A DNA stretch of 38,153 nucleotides from an uncultured Oscillospiraceae bacterium (GTDB taxonomy: Bacteria; Bacillota; Clostridia; Oscillospirales; Oscillospiraceae), in assembly GCA_934635545.1 (NCBI GenBank), contig CAKTZN010000001.1:1-38153 (forward strand). Reading direction: 5' to 3'. The number at the start of each line of letters is the position of its first letter. Position 1 is the stretch's first letter. The notes under the pieces were generated by a model. That model searched no databases, was not told the DNA's origin, and was given only the letters and a program-made list of their open reading frames with translations. A program made the position numbers and the translations under genes. Shown here one piece after another: positions 29,474-37,819 of this stretch.

Positions 29474-29926
29474 ATGGCAAACAAAGCGACGGCCCTGCTG
29501 ATGGCGATGCTGCTGGCGCTGGCCCTGGCGGGCTGCGGCGAAAACAAAGCAAACACCAATCGCCCCGGCAGCGGCAGCAACAACACCACCAACAACGACA
29601 CCGCCAACAATAACGGCGGCACGGTGGACGACGGTGTCACCGACAGCAACGGCGCGGCGGATAACGGCACCAGCCGCAGCGGCGGCGCCCGGTACCGTGA
29701 CAACGGCAACGACAAGGCCTTCAACGACAACCACGGCAGCACCTTCGGCGGCGTCGGCGAGGAGCTGAAAAGGGATGCCCAGCAGTTTCCGCCCACGGTG
29801 TATGACACCATGACCGGGAACCGGGGCGCCAGCGGCACCGCCACCTGGCGGCAGATGCTGGAAAACGGCTTCGTCCATGACACGGACGGCTTTTTGCTGG
29901 ACGGCGAAAATACCTGCTGGTCATAA
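29474..29926 (+). CDS. Asn-rich lipoprotein (unknown function)
   Basis: A 150-aa protein starts ATG at 29474 with GGAGGATGGGAGC upstream. It has a lipoprotein signal (ALLMAMLLALALAGC, Cys about 22). A 60-residue Asn/Gly/Thr-rich linker (TNNDTANNNGGTVDDG) follows, then a small C-terminal domain (FGGVGEELKRDAQQ ... ATWRQMLENGFVHDTDG). It precedes the LysM-GH18 gene by 88 bp with only a weak hairpin between (29933-29960), so the two may be co-transcribed. It resembles low-complexity surface or spore-associated lipoproteins of clostridia; no family is named. Confidence 0.78.
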   Translation: MANKATALLMAMLLALALAGCGENKANTNRPGSGSNNTTNNDTANNNGGTVDDGVTDSNGAADNGTSRSGGARYRDNGNDKAFNDNHGSTFGGVGEELKRDAQQFPPTVYDTMTGNRGASGTATWRQMLENGFVHDTDGFLLDGENTCWS

Positions 29927-29932
29927 GAGATC

Positions 29933-29960
29933 GGGCGGAGGCCACCGGACGCCTCCGCCC
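29933..29960 (+). terminator. GC-rich hairpin, weak terminator or processing site
   Basis: GGGCGGAGGC/GCCTCCGCCC with a 8-base loop, followed only by CTTTG, so termination would be partial at best. Confidence 0.45.
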
Positions 29961-30014
29961 CTTTGCCGTTCTGCCCGCGGCAGCAGCGGCATATGCTGGC
30001 ACGAGGTGATACGT

Positions 30015-31298
30015 ATGCAGATCCATGTGGTGCGCACCGGAGAGACGCTCTACGGCATTGCGCGGCAATACGGCGTCAGCGTGACGCTGCTGGGGCGGCT
30101 GAATCAGGTGCCGGTGGGCGGCGCGCTGGCGGTGGGCCAGACGCTAGTGATCTATGAACCAGATCGGGTGCATGTGGTGCGCCCCGGCGAAACGCTGGCG
30201 GGCATCGCCCGCCGGGAGGGCGTGACGGTGCTGTCCCTGTATCAGAACAACTACTTTCTGGGCGGACAGCCCAGCATCCTGCCGGACGAGGAGCTGATCA
30301 TCGCCCTGAAGGGAGAGCGATCCGGCACGCTGGCGGTCAACGGCTATGCCTACCCCTTTATTCCCCGGACGCTGCTGCACGCGGTGCTGCCCTATATGAC
30401 ATACCTGACGCCCTTTACTTACGGCATCACGGCGGAGGGCGGACTGGTGATCCCCGACGACGCGTGGCTGGTGGCCGCGGCGGCGGAATACCAGGCTCAG
30501 CCGTGGATGCACCTGTCCACCCTGACGGAGGCGGGCAGCTTTGACAGCCGCCTGGGCGGCGCGCTGCTGGAAAACGAAGCGGCGCAGGCCCGGCTGATCG
30601 ACGCCATTGTGGCCAACATGACCGCCAAGGGCTACCGGGGACTGGACGTGGATTTCGAGTATCTGGAGGGCCGTCAGGCGGCGGCCTACGCCGCGTTTAT
30701 CGAGGCGCTGCGGCAGCGGCTGGCGCCCCTGGGCTGGCCGGTGACGGTGGCGCTGGCACCCAAATCCAGCGCCGGACAGAAGGGCCTGCTCTATGAGGGC
30801 CACGACTACGCCGCGCTGGGCCGGGCGGCTGACAGCGTGCTGCTGATGACCTACGAGTGGGGCTATACCGCCGGGCCGCCTATGGCGGTGGCGCCCCTGC
30901 CCCAGGTGCGGCGGGTGCTGGACTACGCCCTGACGGAGATCCCGCCGGAGAAGATCTTCCTGGGGGTACCCACCTATGGCTACGACTGGCCGCTGCCCTT
31001 CCGGCAGGGCATCACCCGGGCGCCCTCCCTGTCGCCCCAGCAGGCGCTGGCCCTGGCACGGCGGTACGGCGCGGAGATCCAATACGACGAGACGGCCCAG
31101 TCCCCGTGGTTCCGTTACACGGCGGAAAACGGCACCGTCCACGAGGTGTGGTTCGAGGACGCCCGCTCCAGCCTTGCCAAATTCCGCCTGGCGGTGGACA
31201 ACAGCCTGCAGGGGGTGGGCCTGTGGAGCCTGATGCGGGACGCGCCCCAGACGTATCTGGTGCTGCACGGCGCTTTCGGGATCGAAAAGGTGGAATGA
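30015..31298 (+). CDS. LysM-GH18 spore peptidoglycan hydrolase (SleL/YaaH-like)
   Basis: A 427-aa protein uses the ATG at 30015, with GAGGTG six bases upstream. Two LysM domains (IHVVRTGETLYGIARQYGVS at 3-45; VHVVRPGETLAGIARREGVT at 52-95) are followed by a GH18 barrel (about 105-420). The catalytic DxDxE is seen as GLDVDFEYLEG, and MTYEWGYTAGPPM is the conserved Tyr/Trp strand. SleL/YaaH N-acetylglucosaminidases act on muramic-lactam cortex during germination and have no signal peptide, as here. This supports a spore-forming host. A vegetative cell-wall role is the alternative. Confidence 0.9.
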   Translation: MQIHVVRTGETLYGIARQYGVSVTLLGRLNQVPVGGALAVGQTLVIYEPDRVHVVRPGETLAGIARREGVTVLSLYQNNYFLGGQPSILPDEELIIALKGERSGTLAVNGYAYPFIPRTLLHAVLPYMTYLTPFTYGITAEGGLVIPDDAWLVAAAAEYQAQPWMHLSTLTEAGSFDSRLGGALLENEAAQARLIDAIVANMTAKGYRGLDVDFEYLEGRQAAAYAAFIEALRQRLAPLGWPVTVALAPKSSAGQKGLLYEGHDYAALGRAADSVLLMTYEWGYTAGPPMAVAPLPQVRRVLDYALTEIPPEKIFLGVPTYGYDWPLPFRQGITRAPSLSPQQALALARRYGAEIQYDETAQSPWFRYTAENGTVHEVWFEDARSSLAKFRLAVDNSLQGVGLWSLMRDAPQTYLVLHGAFGIEKVE

Positions 31299-31301
31299 CG
31301 C

Positions 31302-31337
31302 AAAAAAGCAGAGGCCGCAAGCAGCCTCTGCTTTTTT
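31302..31337 (+). terminator. Terminator after the LysM-GH18 gene
   Basis: AAAAAAGCAGAGGC/GCCTCTGCTTTTTT with an 8-base loop; classical intrinsic terminator 4 bp after the stop codon. Confidence 0.92.
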
Positions 31338-31475
31338 ATGAAAGGAGAGAGAGAATAACAATGTGAAAAACGATACTTTCTTTGTCTGATGCTACTATAC
31401 AACGGCAAGGGGCGGAAGTCAACGAGTATGACAAAGAATTCACAAATTGTTCACAGGGCCTTGGGATACTTCCTC

Positions 31476-31532
31476 TTGACGATTAAAAATGGTTGTGGTA
31501 GTATTTAGCGTGCTAATTTTTAGCATGCTAAA
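31476..31532 (+). promoter_or_regulatory. Promoter and MarR-type operator of the ABC exporter operon
   Basis: TTGACG (31476-31481), 17 bp, TAGTAT (31499-31504). Two copies of a palindromic TTTAGC[G/A]TGCTAA unit follow (31504-31516 and 31520-31532), overlapping the -10 and start point. This is the expected layout for autorepression by the MarR protein encoded first in the operon. Confidence 0.8.
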
Positions 31533-31566
31533 TATTTAAAATCATATTCGTAAAGGAGGGATCGCC

Positions 31567-32025
31567 ATGGGATGCCGGGATATTCACGAGGCTACGCAGA
31601 TCGGCATGCTGATGGGCTATTGCGACCACCAGATGCACCGGCTGATGACCAAAATGCTGCGGCAGTACGACGTCTCCCCCATGCAGTGTCGGACGCTGAC
31701 CTTTTTGCAGGAGGCCGAGGGCGAGGTGAACCAGCGGATGCTGGAGGAACACCTGATGGTAAAGCCCTCCACCGCCAGCGGCATCGTGGGACGGCTGGAG
31801 GAGAAGGGGCTGGTGCGCCGCCAGACCAGCCGCAGCGACGGACGCTGCCGCATCCTGGCCCTGACCGACGCGGGACGGCAGTTCTATGCTCAGTTCTGCG
31901 CCATTGCCGACCAGGTGAACGCCCAGGCGGGACAGGGCTTTTCCGACGAGGAGAAGGCCGTGCTGCGCCGGCTGCTGCTGCGGGTGGCGGATAATCTCAG
32001 CGAGACACAGGAGGACACAGAATGA
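31567..32025 (+). CDS. MarR-family repressor of the ABC exporter operon
   Basis: A 152-aa protein starts ATG at 31567 after AAAGGAGGGATCGCC. The winged-helix core VNQRMLEEHLMVKPSTASGI followed by VGRLEEKGLVRRQTSRSDGR (with the DxRxxR-type wing) is typical MarR. Its stop overlaps the start of the first exporter gene (ATGA). The palindromes at 31504-31532 next to its own promoter indicate autoregulation, relieved by an efflux substrate. Confidence 0.92.
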   Translation: MGCRDIHEATQIGMLMGYCDHQMHRLMTKMLRQYDVSPMQCRTLTFLQEAEGEVNQRMLEEHLMVKPSTASGIVGRLEEKGLVRRQTSRSDGRCRILALTDAGRQFYAQFCAIADQVNAQAGQGFSDEEKAVLRRLLLRVADNLSETQEDTE

Positions 32026-33755
32026 AAACATTTTTCCCCTTTACCAAGGGCTATCGTCAATGGATACTGCTGGGCGTGATCTGCTCCATCGCCGAGGCGG
32101 TGCTGGAGCTGGAGCTGCCCCAGGTCATGAGTGACATCGTAGACGTGGGCATCGCCAGCGGCGACCGGCACTATATCATGATGATGGGCCTGAAGATGCT
32201 GGTGCTGGCGCTGTTGGCGCTGTTGGGCGGCGTGGGCGCGGCGGTGTTCGCCGCCAAGGCGTCCATGGGCTTCGGCGCCCAGGTGCGCCAGGCGGAGTAT
32301 GAGCAGGTACAGCGCTTCTCCTTCGCCAATATCGAGCATTTCTCCACCGCCAGCCTCATCACCCGGCTGACCAACGACGTGTCGTCGGTGCAGATGACGC
32401 TGTTCATGGGCATGCGCATGTGCATCCGCGCCCCGGTGATGCTGATCACCGCCGTTATCAAGGCCATGGAGATCAGCCTTGACCTGAGTCAGGTCTTTCT
32501 GGTGGTGGTGCCCCTGCTGGTGATCACGGTGGTGATCGTCATCCGCTATGTGGGCCCCTTCTTCACCGCGCTGCAAAGCGCCACCGACGACGTAAATCTG
32601 GTGGTGCAGGAGAATCTGAACGCCGTGCGGGTGGTGAAGTCCTTCGTCCGCGAGGACGAGGAGACCGAGAAGTTCCGCCGCCGCAACGACAAGCTGCGGG
32701 ATACCGCTGAGCGTGCCTTCGGCTTTGTGGTGATGTTCATGCCCATCATGATCCTGCTGATGGGCGGCACCATCGTGTCGGTCATGTGGCTGGGCGGCCA
32801 CGACGTGGCGGAGGGCACCCTCCTGTCCGGCGACCTGATGGCCTTCTTCACCTATTCCAGCGAGATCCTGATGTCCCTGATGATGGTGTCCATGGTGCTG
32901 ATGATCCTGACCCGCGCCATCGCCTGCGGCAAGCGTATCAAGGAGGTGCTGGAGGAGCAGCCGGAGATCACCGACGACCGGGCCGACAGCAGCCTGACCG
33001 TGGAAAACGGCGACATCCGCTTTGAGCATGTTTTCTTCAAGTACCATCCCACGGCGGAGGCCTGGAACCTGAATGACATCGACCTGCACATCGAAAGCGG
33101 CATGACGGTGGGCATCCTGGGCGGCACCGGCAGCGCCAAGTCCACGCTGGTCAGCATGATCCCCCGCCTGTACGAGGTCAACGAGGGCGCCGTCTATGTA
33201 GGCGGCCACAACGTAAAGGACTACACCATGGAGGCGCTGCGCGACGGCTGCGCCATGGTGCTGCAGAAGAACACCCTGTTCTCCGGCACCATCCGGGAGA
33301 ACCTGCGGTGGGGCCGGGCCGACGCCACCGACCAGGAGATCGCCGACGCCTGCCGCATGGCCTGCGCCGACGAGTTTATCGAGAAAATGCCCGATGGCTA
33401 CGACACCCATATCGAGCAGGGCGGCACCAATGTGTCCGGCGGCCAGAAGCAGCGCCTGTGCATCGCACGGGCCATCCTGCGGCGGCCCAGGGTGCTGATC
33501 ATGGACGACAGCACCTCCGCCGTGGATACCGCCACCGACGCGAAGATCCGCGCCGCCCTGAAGGATGCCCTGCCCGGCACCACCAAGCTGATCATCGCCC
33601 AGCGCGTCACCTCCGTGATGGACGCGGACATGATCCTGGTGCTGGACGACGGCCGCATCGTGGGCCAGGGCACCCACGCGCAGTTGATGGAAAGCTGCGA
33701 TATCTACCGCGAGGTCTATGAATCCCAGCAGGAAGGAGTGAGCATCGATGGCTGA
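32022..33755 (+). CDS. Heterodimeric ABC exporter, half-transporter 1 (degenerate ATPase site)
   Basis: A 577-aa protein has a six-span type-IV exporter membrane domain (1-300) fused to an ATPase. Walker A is GGTGSAKST, the signature NVSGGQKQR is canonical, but Walker B reads VLIMDDSTSAVD (Asp in place of the catalytic Glu) and the switch His is Gln (LIIAQRV). These are the marks of the non-catalytic subunit in LmrCD/TM287-type heterodimers. It overlaps the partner gene by eight bases. It exports drugs, peptides or lipids; substrate unknown. Confidence 0.93.
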   Translation: MKTFFPFTKGYRQWILLGVICSIAEAVLELELPQVMSDIVDVGIASGDRHYIMMMGLKMLVLALLALLGGVGAAVFAAKASMGFGAQVRQAEYEQVQRFSFANIEHFSTASLITRLTNDVSSVQMTLFMGMRMCIRAPVMLITAVIKAMEISLDLSQVFLVVVPLLVITVVIVIRYVGPFFTALQSATDDVNLVVQENLNAVRVVKSFVREDEETEKFRRRNDKLRDTAERAFGFVVMFMPIMILLMGGTIVSVMWLGGHDVAEGTLLSGDLMAFFTYSSEILMSLMMVSMVLMILTRAIACGKRIKEVLEEQPEITDDRADSSLTVENGDIRFEHVFFKYHPTAEAWNLNDIDLHIESGMTVGILGGTGSAKSTLVSMIPRLYEVNEGAVYVGGHNVKDYTMEALRDGCAMVLQKNTLFSGTIRENLRWGRADATDQEIADACRMACADEFIEKMPDGYDTHIEQGGTNVSGGQKQRLCIARAILRRPRVLIMDDSTSAVDTATDAKIRAALKDALPGTTKLIIAQRVTSVMDADMILVLDDGRIVGQGTHAQLMESCDIYREVYESQQEGVSIDG

Positions 33756-35640
33756 CAACAAAACGAGAGCACCCCGGGGCGGCGGACACGGTCACGGCCC
33801 CAACGGGCACGGCTTCCAGCGGCCCAAGGACATGAAGGGCACCTTCCGGAAGCTGATGGCCTATGTGGGCAGATACAAGGCGTCGCTGGTGCTGGTGGCT
33901 GTCTGCCTGATCGTCAGCTCCGCCGCCAGCGTGGCTTCCAGCTATATGCTCAAGCCCCTTCTGAACAACTATATCCTTCCCGGCGACTTCCCCGGCCTTC
34001 TGAAGATGCTGGTGGTGCTGGCGGCACTGTTCGCCCTCAGCGCCGGATGCTCCTACGCCTACGCCCGCATCATGGTGCATGTGGCCCAGCGGACGGTGGC
34101 CGCCATCCGGCAGGATCTGTTTGACCGGCTGCAGGCCCTGCCCATCCGCTACTATGACCAGCACCAGTCCGGCGATCTCATGAGCCGCTTCACCAACGAC
34201 ATCGACACCGTGTCGGAGATGCTCAACAGCAGCTTCGCCAGCATCATCTCCAACGTGCTGACCTTTGTGGGCACGGTGCTGATGATGATCGTGCTGAACC
34301 CATGGCTGACGCTGATCACCTTCGGCTTCCTTGCCCTGATGGGCGGCGTGGTGAAGGTCATCGGCGGCCGCAGCCGTGTGAACTTTCAGCGGCAGCAGGC
34401 GGCGCTGGGCGCGGTGAACGGCTATATCGAGGAGATGATCGAAGGCCAGAAGGTCATCAAGGTCTTCAACCACGAGAAGCAGGCCATCGACCGGTTTACC
34501 GGTCTCAACGACGAGTACCGCCAGGCCGCCACGGCGGCACAGGCCTATGCCGGTATGATGATGCCCGCCATGGGCAACCTCAGCAAGATCAACTACGCCG
34601 TCACCTGCTGCGTGGGTGGCCTGCTGGCCATCGGCGGCATGTTCGACGTGGGCTCCCTGGGCGCGTACCTGCTGTATGTCAAGCAGGTGAGCCAGCCCAT
34701 CGGCCAGATCAGCCAGCAGGTGAACACGCTGTTGGCCGCAGCGGCAGGCGCCGAGCGCATCTTCGCCGTCATGGACGCCCAGCCGGAGACCGACGAGGGC
34801 AAGACCGTCATCGTCCGGGTGGAAAAGGACGGCGACACCCTGACCGAGACCGCTCAGCGCACCGGCCGCTGGGCCTGGAAGAAGCCCGACGGCACGCTGG
34901 TGGAGCTGAAGGGCGACGTGCGGTTCGACCATGTGACCTTCTCCTATGACGGGGAAAAGACGGTGCTGCACGATGTGTCCCTGTTCGCCAAGCCGGGCCA
35001 GAAGATCGCCTTCGTGGGCTCTACCGGCGCGGGCAAGACCACCATCACCAACCTGATCAACCGGTTTTACGACATTCAGGAGGGTACCATCACCTACGAC
35101 GGCATCGACGTGAAGGACATCGCCAAGGACTCCCTCCGCCGCTCCCTGGGCATGGTGCTGCAGGACACCCACCTGTTTACCGGCACCATCGCCGACAACA
35201 TCCGCTACGGCAAGCTGGACGCCACCGACGAGGAGATCCGTGCCGCCGCCAGACTTGCCAACGCCGACGGCTTCATCCGTCACCTGCCCCAGGGCTACGA
35301 CACCGTCATCACCGGCGACGGCGCGGGCCTGAGCCAGGGTGAACGCCAGTTGCTGGCCATCGCCCGGGCCGCCGTGTCCGATCCCCCGGTGCTGATCCTG
35401 GACGAGGCCACCAGCTCCATCGACACCCGCACCGAGACGCTGATCGAGCGGGGCATGGACTCCCTGATGGAGGGCCGGACGGTGTTCGTCATCGCCCACC
35501 GCCTGTCCACCGTCCGCAACGCCCAAGCCATCCTGGTGCTGGAGAACGGGCAGATCATCGAGCGGGGCGACCACGCCCAGCTTCTGGAAGAGAAGGGCCG
35601 GTACTATCAGCTCTATACCGGCCAGGCAAAATTGAGTTAA
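33748..35640 (+). CDS. Heterodimeric ABC exporter, half-transporter 2 (catalytic ATPase site)
   Basis: A 630-aa protein starts ATG at 33748 with GGAAGGAGTGAGCATCG upstream. A Gly/His-rich N-terminus (RGGGHGHGPNGHGF) precedes six spans and an ATPase with Walker A GSTGAGKT, Walker B VLILDEATSSID (catalytic Glu) and switch His FVIAHRL. Its signature is LSQGERQ instead of LSGGQ, completing one degenerate and one competent site with the partner. About 50 residues (about 345-390) are inserted just before the ATPase domain. Confidence 0.93.
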   Translation: MADNKTRAPRGGGHGHGPNGHGFQRPKDMKGTFRKLMAYVGRYKASLVLVAVCLIVSSAASVASSYMLKPLLNNYILPGDFPGLLKMLVVLAALFALSAGCSYAYARIMVHVAQRTVAAIRQDLFDRLQALPIRYYDQHQSGDLMSRFTNDIDTVSEMLNSSFASIISNVLTFVGTVLMMIVLNPWLTLITFGFLALMGGVVKVIGGRSRVNFQRQQAALGAVNGYIEEMIEGQKVIKVFNHEKQAIDRFTGLNDEYRQAATAAQAYAGMMMPAMGNLSKINYAVTCCVGGLLAIGGMFDVGSLGAYLLYVKQVSQPIGQISQQVNTLLAAAAGAERIFAVMDAQPETDEGKTVIVRVEKDGDTLTETAQRTGRWAWKKPDGTLVELKGDVRFDHVTFSYDGEKTVLHDVSLFAKPGQKIAFVGSTGAGKTTITNLINRFYDIQEGTITYDGIDVKDIAKDSLRRSLGMVLQDTHLFTGTIADNIRYGKLDATDEEIRAAARLANADGFIRHLPQGYDTVITGDGAGLSQGERQLLAIARAAVSDPPVLILDEATSSIDTRTETLIERGMDSLMEGRTVFVIAHRLSTVRNAQAILVLENGQIIERGDHAQLLEEKGRYYQLYTGQAKLS

Positions 35641-35655
35641 AAAGGAGAGACGATC

Positions 35656-36045
35656 ATGACAGAGAAGGAGCTTTGCCAGAAGGCCATCGACATGCTGGAT
35701 ATGGCGTATATCCCCTATTCCCACTTCCCTGTGGGCGCGGCGCTGGAGTGCAGCGACGGCACGGTCTATACCGGCTGCAACATCGAAAACGCCGCCTACG
35801 GCGCCACCATCTGCGCCGAGCGCACCGCCATCTTCAAGGCCGTCAGCGAGGGGCACCGGGACTTCGTCCGCATCGCCATCGCCGGCCGCAGCGACGACTA
35901 CTGCGTGCCCTGCGGCACCTGCCGCCAGGTGATGATGGAGTTCGCCCCGAATATGGAGGTCATCTGCATCAACAAGGCGGGCGACGCGAAGAAATTCGCC
36001 CTGAAGGAACTGCTGCCTTATGGATTTGACCAAACCTGGTTATAA
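35656..36045 (+). CDS. cdd: Cytidine deaminase
   Basis: A 129-aa protein, the normal length of the tetrameric form, starts ATG at 35656 after AAAAAGGAGAGACGATC. YSHFPVGAALEC, the NIENAAYGATICAERTA motif (zinc Cys and catalytic Glu) and VPCGTCRQVMMEF (two zinc Cys) are complete. It deaminates cytidine to uridine, which the uridine phosphorylase at 28284-29057 could use. Only 15 bp separate it from the exporter operon, so it may be read through from there. Confidence 0.96.
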   Translation: MTEKELCQKAIDMLDMAYIPYSHFPVGAALECSDGTVYTGCNIENAAYGATICAERTAIFKAVSEGHRDFVRIAIAGRSDDYCVPCGTCRQVMMEFAPNMEVICINKAGDAKKFALKELLPYGFDQTWL

Positions 36046-36148
36046 TTTTTAGTGCGTTTTCCACAACTTTCCGGGAACAAAATTATGCGTGAGCACGTCT
36101 AAAGAGGCAGACCCGCATGAATTGCGGAAACCAAGGAGGATATGTTTC

Positions 36149-36721
36149 ATGAAAAAGCTTTTTGCCCTGCTGCTGGCCGCTATGATGGCCCTGTCCCTTG
36201 TGGCCTGCGGCGGTAACGACACCAAGAATGACCAGCCGTCCGGCGACCAGGCCGCTGAGATCACCAGCGCCCTGAACCTGCTGGAGACCGTGTGGAACGA
36301 CTACAGCGACGACGAGAAGTTCTCCGTAGTGGGCGGCGGCCCCGACGCCGGGCAGATGGTGGACGGCGCCCCCGGTGCCTTCGACCTGAGCGACCGCTCC
36401 CTGGCCGAGTACCACCTGGTACTGCCGGAGACGGCGGAGGTGGACGAGGCCGCGTCCCTGACCCACATGCTGAACGCCAACACCTTCACCGCCGCGGCCT
36501 ATCACGCCACCGGCGACGCCCAGGCGCTGGCCACGGAGCTGCGGGACGCCGTCCAGGCCAACCGCTGGATGTGCGGCTTCCCCGATAAGGTGGTGGTAGC
36601 CGTCCGCGGCGAGTATGTGGCCGTGGCCTTCGGTGCCGAGGATCTGGTGGACGCCTTTGCCGGCCGTCTCAGCGGCATCTTCGGCATGGAGCTGGCCTAC
36701 GACGAGGCCGTCCAGGCGTGA
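36149..36721 (+). CDS. Lipoprotein paired with a DHHW-type protein (unknown function)
   Basis: A 190-aa protein uses the ATG at 36149, nine bases after AAGGAGG. The signal MKKLFALLLAAMMALSLVAC ends in a lipobox Cys at 20. The mature domain contains HMLNANTFTAAAYHATGDAQ and NRWMCGFPDKVVVAVRGEYV; I recognise the style from clostridial lipoproteins encoded next to cell-surface acylation genes but no named family with confidence. Its stop overlaps the next start as GTGA, so both are made together. Confidence 0.8.
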   Translation: MKKLFALLLAAMMALSLVACGGNDTKNDQPSGDQAAEITSALNLLETVWNDYSDDEKFSVVGGGPDAGQMVDGAPGAFDLSDRSLAEYHLVLPETAEVDEAASLTHMLNANTFTAAAYHATGDAQALATELRDAVQANRWMCGFPDKVVVAVRGEYVAVAFGAEDLVDAFAGRLSGIFGMELAYDEAVQA

Positions 36722-37653
36722 GAAACGCCATTGTAAAACGTGCGGCCTTTGTGCTGCTGGCCTGCGCCGTCGTGTTCGGCGCGGCGAAATGGATCCCCAC
36801 ACAGGAAGCGCCGAGCGCGGCGCTTCCTGACGTGTATGTGTACCAGGGCTACGCCGTCACCACCGAGGCGGGGTATGATCAGAAGTCCCTGGACTACGCC
36901 GCCCGGAAGCTCCAACAGCTCTATGACAGCTATCTGACCGACAATGACGGACACATCTATCTGTCCGTCGTCCCCGATAAGGGCAGCTTTACGGAACCGC
37001 CGGAGGGCTACACCCCCGCCTCCGCCCAGGAGACGGCGGACACCCTGCTGGCGCAGTTGGGCTTCGTGCAGTATGTGGACATCGCGCCGGGACTGACGCT
37101 GGAGGATTACTACCGCACCGATCCCCATTGGCGGCAGGAGTGCCTGATCGCCACGGCGCAGACGCTGGCCCAGGCCATGGCCGTGCCGCTGGCGGGTGAT
37201 TTTCAGGAGAACGCCATCGACACGCCCTTCTATGGCGCCTATGCGGAGAAGACGGACGAGCCTCTGACGGCGGATACACTGCGGTATCTCACCGGCGAGG
37301 TGCTGGATGTCTGCACCGTCTATGACTATGAGACGGACACCCAGGAGCCGCTGTACGACCTGGCCGCCGTGGACACGAACACGCCTTATGACCTCTATCT
37401 GCAGGGCAGCCGGTCGCTTCTGCGCATCGACAGTCCCCTGTCCGCCACCGACAAAACGCTGGTGGTGTTCCGGGACTCCTTCGGCAGCAGCCTGATCCCC
37501 CTGCTCGCGGAGAGCTACCGCACCATCTACGCGGTGGATATCCGATACCTCTCCAGCCAGATGCTGGGCCGGTTTCTGAGCTTCGACGGCAGCGAGGATG
37601 TGCTGTTTCTGTACAGCACCATGGTGCTGCAGAACAGCCGGACGATGAAATAA
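36718..37653 (+). CDS. DHHW-type/SGNH-like cell-surface protein
   Basis: A 311-aa protein starts GTG at 36718. An N-terminal membrane anchor (IVKRAAFVLLACAVVFGAA) is followed by an AlgX/DHHW-like SGNH-hydrolase fold. YYRTDPHW corresponds to the family KTDHHW motif with Pro replacing one His. VVFRDSFGSSLIPLLAESYR holds the Ser nucleophile block (here DSFGSS), and DIRYLSS the following strand. Such proteins usually work with an MBOAT O-acyltransferase to modify cell-wall polymers. No MBOAT gene is in the window, so either the pair acts with a distant partner or the function has shifted. Confidence 0.8.
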   Translation: MRNAIVKRAAFVLLACAVVFGAAKWIPTQEAPSAALPDVYVYQGYAVTTEAGYDQKSLDYAARKLQQLYDSYLTDNDGHIYLSVVPDKGSFTEPPEGYTPASAQETADTLLAQLGFVQYVDIAPGLTLEDYYRTDPHWRQECLIATAQTLAQAMAVPLAGDFQENAIDTPFYGAYAEKTDEPLTADTLRYLTGEVLDVCTVYDYETDTQEPLYDLAAVDTNTPYDLYLQGSRSLLRIDSPLSATDKTLVVFRDSFGSSLIPLLAESYRTIYAVDIRYLSSQMLGRFLSFDGSEDVLFLYSTMVLQNSRTMK

Positions 37654-37671
37654 AAGCTCTCCTGTGTGGTT

Positions 37672-37752
37672 GTAGGGGCGGACGACTCTGTCCGCCCTGA
37701 CGATAACCGCAGCACTCCCAATAGGGGCCGACAGAGTTGTCGGCCCCTACAA
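37672..37752. repeat. Inverted pair of GTAGGGGC hairpin repeats
   Basis: The left unit (37672-37698) has stem GGGCGGA/TCCGCCC. The right unit (37722-37752) is its inverted counterpart with stem GGGGCCGAC/GTCGGCCCC and ends in CCCCTACAA. Both share the flank TTGTAGGGGC and loop GACTCTG. The paired bases differ between units but keep pairing. A third unit lies at 9204-9229. Confidence 0.75.
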
Positions 37753-37776
37753 AGCTTTTCTCTCTTCACGCTTCAC

Positions 37777-37819
37777 TGAAAACAAGAACTCCACCCATCG
37801 GGTGGAGTTCTTGTTTTCA
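37777..37819. terminator. Bidirectional terminator before the right-edge gene
   Basis: Perfect 20-bp arms with loop ATC (core AAGAACTCCACCC/GGGTGGAGTTCTT), A/T runs on both sides. The right arm includes the stop codon of the leftward gene at 37817. Confidence 0.9.

Noticed and set aside
29138..29878. Minus-strand frames across the MITE-like element and the lipoprotein gene
   Set aside because: No ribosome site, composition of a mirror frame, and interruption by the inverted repeats.
33607..36033. Very long open frame (808 codons) on the minus strand opposite the ABC exporter
   Set aside because: It is antisense to genes with complete catalytic motifs, is His/Gly/Val-rich nonsense typical of GC-rich mirror frames, and has no ribosome site. 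The same applies to 25902-27323, 31890-33761, 14281-15804 and 1190-2995.
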